A stretch of DNA of 9,164 nucleotides from VBKO01 sp036393835 (lineage in GTDB: Bacteria > Myxococcota > Myxococcia > Myxococcales > 40CM-4-68-19): assembly GCA_036393835.1 (NCBI GenBank), contig DASWGI010000196.1, forward strand, positions 1-9,164, written 5' to 3'. The notes below the pieces were generated by a model that searched no databases, was not told where the DNA came from, and worked only from the letters and a program-made list of their open reading frames with translations. Position 1 is the stretch's first letter. Every line of letters begins with the position of its first letter. Positions 6,845 through 9,164 of the stretch are shown here, piece after piece. The translations under genes and the position numbers were made by a program.

Positions 6845-6906
6845 AACGGACGACGCGTTGGATTTGTGGAGCCCGGTCCGCCCGGCTGTTAGAAGCCCGA
6901 CTGCCC

Positions 6907-7923
6907 ATGGCCGCCGCGCCGGAGGATCCCGCGCCCGACCTGCAGGTGGAGCGCGCCGCGCACGGACTGCGGCTGCGCGGGACCCAGCTTTACCTGGATC
7001 CGGTCGGACGGCCGCAGCTCGGGTTCCTGGCGCACGCCCGGGGCGCGCGCGCGACCCTTCCCGAGCGGACGGTGGCCACCGCGGCGACGGTCGCCCTGCT
7101 GGAAGCGGCCCAGCCTCGCGCGCTGCGCAAGGCGGCGCCGCTGCCCGCCGCGTGGCGCAAGCCTTTCGCCCTGGGCTCGCTGACGCTGACCCTCTACCCG
7201 GCCGGGCACGTGCTGGGCAGCGCGCAGCTGCGCTGCGAGCTCGCTGGCCGCTCGATCCTCTACGCCGGTGACCTGGGTGGCGCCGGCGAGCGGGCCCCGG
7301 CGACCGCCGGGCGGCAAGAGCAGGTCCCCTGCGACACGTTGCTCTTGCGCGCCACCTACGGGCACCCGCGCTACTCGTTCCCGCCGCGCGCCGAGGTGCT
7401 CGAGGACCTCTCGCGCTTCGTTGCGGCGGCGCTCGCCGAGCGGCGAACGCCGGTGGTGCTGGCAGCCCCTCTCGGAGGAGCGCAGGAGGCGGTGAGCCAC
7501 CTCGCCGCGCACGAGCTGCGGCTGCACCCCGCGCCGCTGCGGTTCGCCGAAGTGTACCGCGCGCAGGGAGTCGACCTTCCCGCCGTACTCCCGCTCGGAG
7601 CGGTCCGGCCCGGCCAGGTGGTGGTCCTGCCGGCTCATCCGCGCAGCCGGCGCTACCTGCCCGAGATCGGTCCCCACCGCGTGTGCCTTCTCTCGGGCCG
7701 GGCCGTCGAACCCGGATACGCGGCGCAGATCGGCGTCGATCTCGCGCTGCCGCTCTCCGATCACGCCGGGTTCCCCGACCTGGTCGACTACGCCGTCCGC
7801 AGCGGCGCATCGCGCGTGCTCACCGTGCACGGTTACGCGGAGGACCTCGCCCGCGTCCTGCGCGAACGGCGCGTGCGGGCGCAGTCCATCCGCGAGCACC
7901 ACCGGCAGCTCGAGCTGTTTTGA
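6907..7923 (+). CDS. Metallo-beta-lactamase/beta-CASP fold protein with degenerate active site
   Basis: This 338-residue protein resembles COG1236/YSH1-type nucleases, especially bacterial ligase-associated exonucleases. Late motifs are retained: PAGHVLGSAQL (H101), LYAGDLG (D122), PLSDHAGFPDLVDYA (H285, motif B position) and LTVHGY (H308, motif C position). The segment that should carry the first metal-binding motif HxHxDH reads FLAHARGARA at 40-49, so H43 is kept but the second His, the Asp and the third His are R45, A47 and R48. The acidic residue normally preceding STYG is also replaced, by R148 in LLLRATYG. Assembly of a normal two-zinc nuclease centre is therefore unlikely, and a non-catalytic or redirected role is inferred. 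ATG at 6907 has no strong Shine-Dalgarno; the 62-nt upstream spacer shows no convincing promoter. The gene ends 6 nt before the convergent arginase-family gene. Confidence 0.85.
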   Translation: MAAAPEDPAPDLQVERAAHGLRLRGTQLYLDPVGRPQLGFLAHARGARATLPERTVATAATVALLEAAQPRALRKAAPLPAAWRKPFALGSLTLTLYPAGHVLGSAQLRCELAGRSILYAGDLGGAGERAPATAGRQEQVPCDTLLLRATYGHPRYSFPPRAEVLEDLSRFVAAALAERRTPVVLAAPLGGAQEAVSHLAAHELRLHPAPLRFAEVYRAQGVDLPAVLPLGAVRPGQVVVLPAHPRSRRYLPEIGPHRVCLLSGRAVEPGYAAQIGVDLALPLSDHAGFPDLVDYAVRSGASRVLTVHGYAEDLARVLRERRVRAQSIREHHRQLELF

Positions 7924-7929
7924 GGACGG

Positions 7930-8919
7930 TCAGCGCGCGGCGAGACCGGCGAGGAACTGCCAGATGGCGGCGGCGCCCAGCCGCGCGGTGCGGCCGTCGG
8001 CGTCCAGCGGCGGCGAAAGCTCCATCACGTCGAGGACGCGCACGCGCGGCTCCTGACCGGCGAGCCGCGCGCAGGCGTACAGGTCCGCGGCGGTGAGGCC
8101 GTCGGGGCACGGCGCAGAGACGCCGGGGGCGGTCGCGGCCTCGACGGCGTCGAGATCGAGGCTGACCGCCAGCGCCTCGCCCGGCTTGCGCAGCGCCTCC
8201 GCGAACGCAGCGGGGACGCGGCCGCGCACCTCGTCGAGAGCGAGCACGGCGAATCCTCGCGCCGCGGCCCACTCGCGATGCGCCCGCGCGTTGTGCTGCG
8301 GCTGGATGCCCAACTCGGTGAGCGCGTATCGCTCTCCCCAGCGTTCGGCGAGCCGCCGGAAGGGCGTACCGCTGGTGATGAGCCCGTCGCGCAGCGGCCG
8401 GACGTCGAGGTGCGCGTCCACGTTGACCGCGGCCACCGGACCGCCGACCGCGCGCAGCAGCGCGGAATGGCTGGCGTACGCGCCGTCGTGGCCGCCCCCG
8501 AGCAGCACCACGCAGGCGCCTGCCGCCAGGGCCGCGAGCGCCGCCTCCTCGATCGCGGCGTGGACCTGCTCGACGCCGCCCAGCGCCGGCGCCGCGTCGC
8601 CCAGATCGCGCAGCGCGAGCCGGTCCAGCTGGCCGTGGTCGCCGGGAGTGAGTCGCGAGAGGAAGCGTCGCAGCTCCACGGGCCCCTGCGCCGCTCCCGG
8701 CCTCCCGCGGCCGTTCACCACGGCGCGGTCGTCGGCGTAGCCGATCAGGGCGACCGTGGCGACGCCCCGGCCCTGCCGGAGGTCGGCCGCGCGCTCGATC
8801 CGCTCACCCAGGCGAGGATCGTCCGGGGTGCCTCGGTAGAACAGCGCGGGATCCGCGGGCTTGAGCGTGTGTGCCAAACGTCCTCCGGCGCGGCCCCGCG
8901 CCGCGCGACCCGTGCGCAC
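7930..8919 (-). CDS. Arginase/agmatinase/formiminoglutamase (ureohydrolase) family protein
   Basis: This is a dimanganese ureohydrolase cleaving a guanidino- or formimino-type substrate, 329 residues from GTG at 8919. All six metal ligands are visible: H144 in GGGHDGAYAS, D168, H170 and D172 in NVDAHLDVRP, and D255 and D257 in SLDLDAVEAATAPGVSAP. The segments SGTPFRRLAER (183-193) and ELGIQPQHNA (202-211) look closer to formimidoylglutamase (HutG) than to agmatinase, but no other histidine-utilisation gene is in the window, so the substrate is left open. Two starts are plausible. GTG at 8919 has GGAGG on the minus strand at 8933-8929, spacing 9. TTG at 8877 has GGAGG at 8886-8882, spacing 4, and would give 315 residues. 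The first ribosome binding site lies in a hairpin arm. The gene converges on the beta-CASP gene with no room for a separate terminator. Confidence 0.9.
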   Translation of the reverse strand: MRTGRAARGRAGGRLAHTLKPADPALFYRGTPDDPRLGERIERAADLRQGRGVATVALIGYADDRAVVNGRGRPGAAQGPVELRRFLSRLTPGDHGQLDRLALRDLGDAAPALGGVEQVHAAIEEAALAALAAGACVVLLGGGHDGAYASHSALLRAVGGPVAAVNVDAHLDVRPLRDGLITSGTPFRRLAERWGERYALTELGIQPQHNARAHREWAAARGFAVLALDEVRGRVPAAFAEALRKPGEALAVSLDLDAVEAATAPGVSAPCPDGLTAADLYACARLAGQEPRVRVLDVMELSPPLDADGRTARLGAAAIWQFLAGLAAR

Positions 8920-8928
8920 GTCCGGCGG

Positions 8929-8945
8929 CCTCCGTCAAACGGAGG
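8929..8945 (-). promoter_or_regulatory. Hairpin that could mask the ribosome binding site of the ureohydrolase gene
   Basis: On the minus strand, CCTCCGT, loop TTG and ACGGAGG form a perfect 7-bp stem. The 3' arm contains the GGAGG that lies 9 nt before the GTG start at 8919, and the 5' arm is its exact anti-Shine-Dalgarno complement. If transcribed, the RNA would sequester the ribosome binding site. The same inverted repeat could instead be a protein operator in the divergent promoter region. Confidence 0.45.
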
Positions 8946-8956
8946 ACGGCACCGTC

Positions 8957-8962
8957 TTGACA
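8957..8962 (+). promoter_or_regulatory. Perfect -35 hexamer for the lipoprotein gene (tentative)
   Basis: TTGACA at 8957-8962 is an exact -35 consensus placed 73 nt before the lipoprotein ATG. At the ideal spacing the -10 would be CGAAAT (8980-8985), a poor match, and nearby TAGACG at 8976-8981 is too close. The hexamer lies inside a second short inverted repeat, CCGT-N6-ACGG at 8952-8965. The promoter is plausible but unproven. Confidence 0.3.
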
Positions 8963-9035
8963 CGGACGCCGAAGCTAGACGAAATGCCCGCTCGTTTCAC
9001 TCCGCGCTCCCATCACCTCGCCGAGGAGGCAGCCA

Positions 9036-9164
9036 ATGCTGCTTCGACGTGTCGTCCCTACCGCGCTCGCCACCGCCGCAATCTGCGCCTGCGAGCCCGG
9101 CGTCGGTTACGACGCAGCCCGCAACCCGCAGCAGACGAATTACGCCGTCTTCGATCCCGCCGCG
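9036..9164 (+). CDS. N-terminus of a predicted lipoprotein, 3' end outside window
   Basis: Forty-three codons are visible from ATG at 9036, preceded by a near-ideal GAGGAGG (9023-9029) at 6 nt spacing. The protein starts MLLRRVVPTALATAAICACEP, in which a basic n-region and a short Ala-rich hydrophobic stretch end in a lipobox-like ICA-Cys, with C19 as probable lipidation site (C17 is an alternative). The mature part continues with a Gly-, Asn- and Gln-rich linker and NYAVFDPAA. I associate the phrase FDPA with the N-terminal region of large surface lipase-like lipoproteins (VolA type), but this is a weak recollection-based hint and the rest of the protein is unseen. It is transcribed divergently from the ureohydrolase gene, and its product would be membrane-anchored. 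Confidence 0.75.
   Translation, partial: MLLRRVVPTALATAAICACEPGVGYDAARNPQQTNYAVFDPAA

Noticed and set aside
5944..6906. Possible N-terminal fusion domain of the beta-CASP protein
   Set aside because: The frame is open back to 5944, but this stretch is the EamA gene read in another frame. Only the part from ATG 6907 shows family motifs.
6845..6906. Promoter in the spacer before the beta-CASP gene
   Set aside because: TTGTGG (6864-6869) and TTAGAA (6889-6894) are 19 nt apart and both match consensus poorly, so there is not enough to call a site.
5798..7810. 670-codon open frame on the minus strand
   Set aside because: It is antisense to the EamA and beta-CASP genes. The low-complexity Arg-rich translation marks it as a shadow.
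1..9164. tRNA, rRNA, CRISPR arrays, insertion sequences or phage genes
   Set aside because: Reading both strands I found no regularly spaced direct repeats, no transposase or integrase motifs and no cloverleaf with a T-loop signature. The window looks like ordinary chromosomal coding sequence.

Overview
The window is very GC-rich (my estimate is about 70%), with strong third-position G/C bias that opens long spurious frames on both strands. Its gene content points to a Gram-negative bacterium: a Kdo-pathway arabinose-5-phosphate isomerase, a lipoprotein signal peptide, and gene families common in Myxococcota. An Anaeromyxobacter-like myxobacterium is my best guess. That is inference from composition and gene neighbourhood, since no rRNA or other phylogenetic marker is present.

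Layout. (1) 1-980, minus strand: kdsD-type SIS/CBS isomerase, cut by the left edge. (2) 981-1134: divergent intergenic region with a candidate promoter and a perfect 18-bp palindrome, TGAATGAGCCCTCATTCA, which looks like the operator of Bacillus FadR. (3) 1135-5904, plus strand: a tightly packed run of a FadR-like TetR repressor, etfB, etfA, a LACTB2-like metallo-beta-lactamase hydrolase, a small PqqD-like protein and a CAX-type Ca2+/H+ antiporter. Three of its junctions are 4-nt overlaps. (4) 5939-6844: EamA/DMT transporter. (5) 6907-7923: a beta-CASP-type metallo-beta-lactamase protein that has lost its HxHxDH motif. (6) 7930-8919, minus strand: arginase/formiminoglutamase-family protein with all six Mn ligands, convergent with the previous gene across 6 nt. 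(7) 8920-9035: divergent spacer with inverted repeats. (8) 9036-9164, plus strand: start of a lipoprotein, cut by the right edge.

How the genes fit together. The best-supported circuit is repressor, operator and electron transfer flavoprotein. It parallels the Bacillus fadR-fadB-etfB-etfA arrangement, in which a long-chain acyl-CoA-sensing TetR repressor controls beta-oxidation and the ETF that collects electrons from acyl-CoA dehydrogenases. The hydrolase co-translated after etfA may be part of the same unit. The later genes (PqqD-like, antiporter, EamA) may only be read through from it.

The observations most worth checking are the FadR-type operator, an apparent frameshift at a CTCTCTC run that removes the C-terminal winged helix of the hydrolase, the degenerate active site of the beta-CASP protein, and a hairpin that would mask the ribosome binding site of the arginase-family gene. 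I did not find a convincing new multi-gene defence or mobile system.
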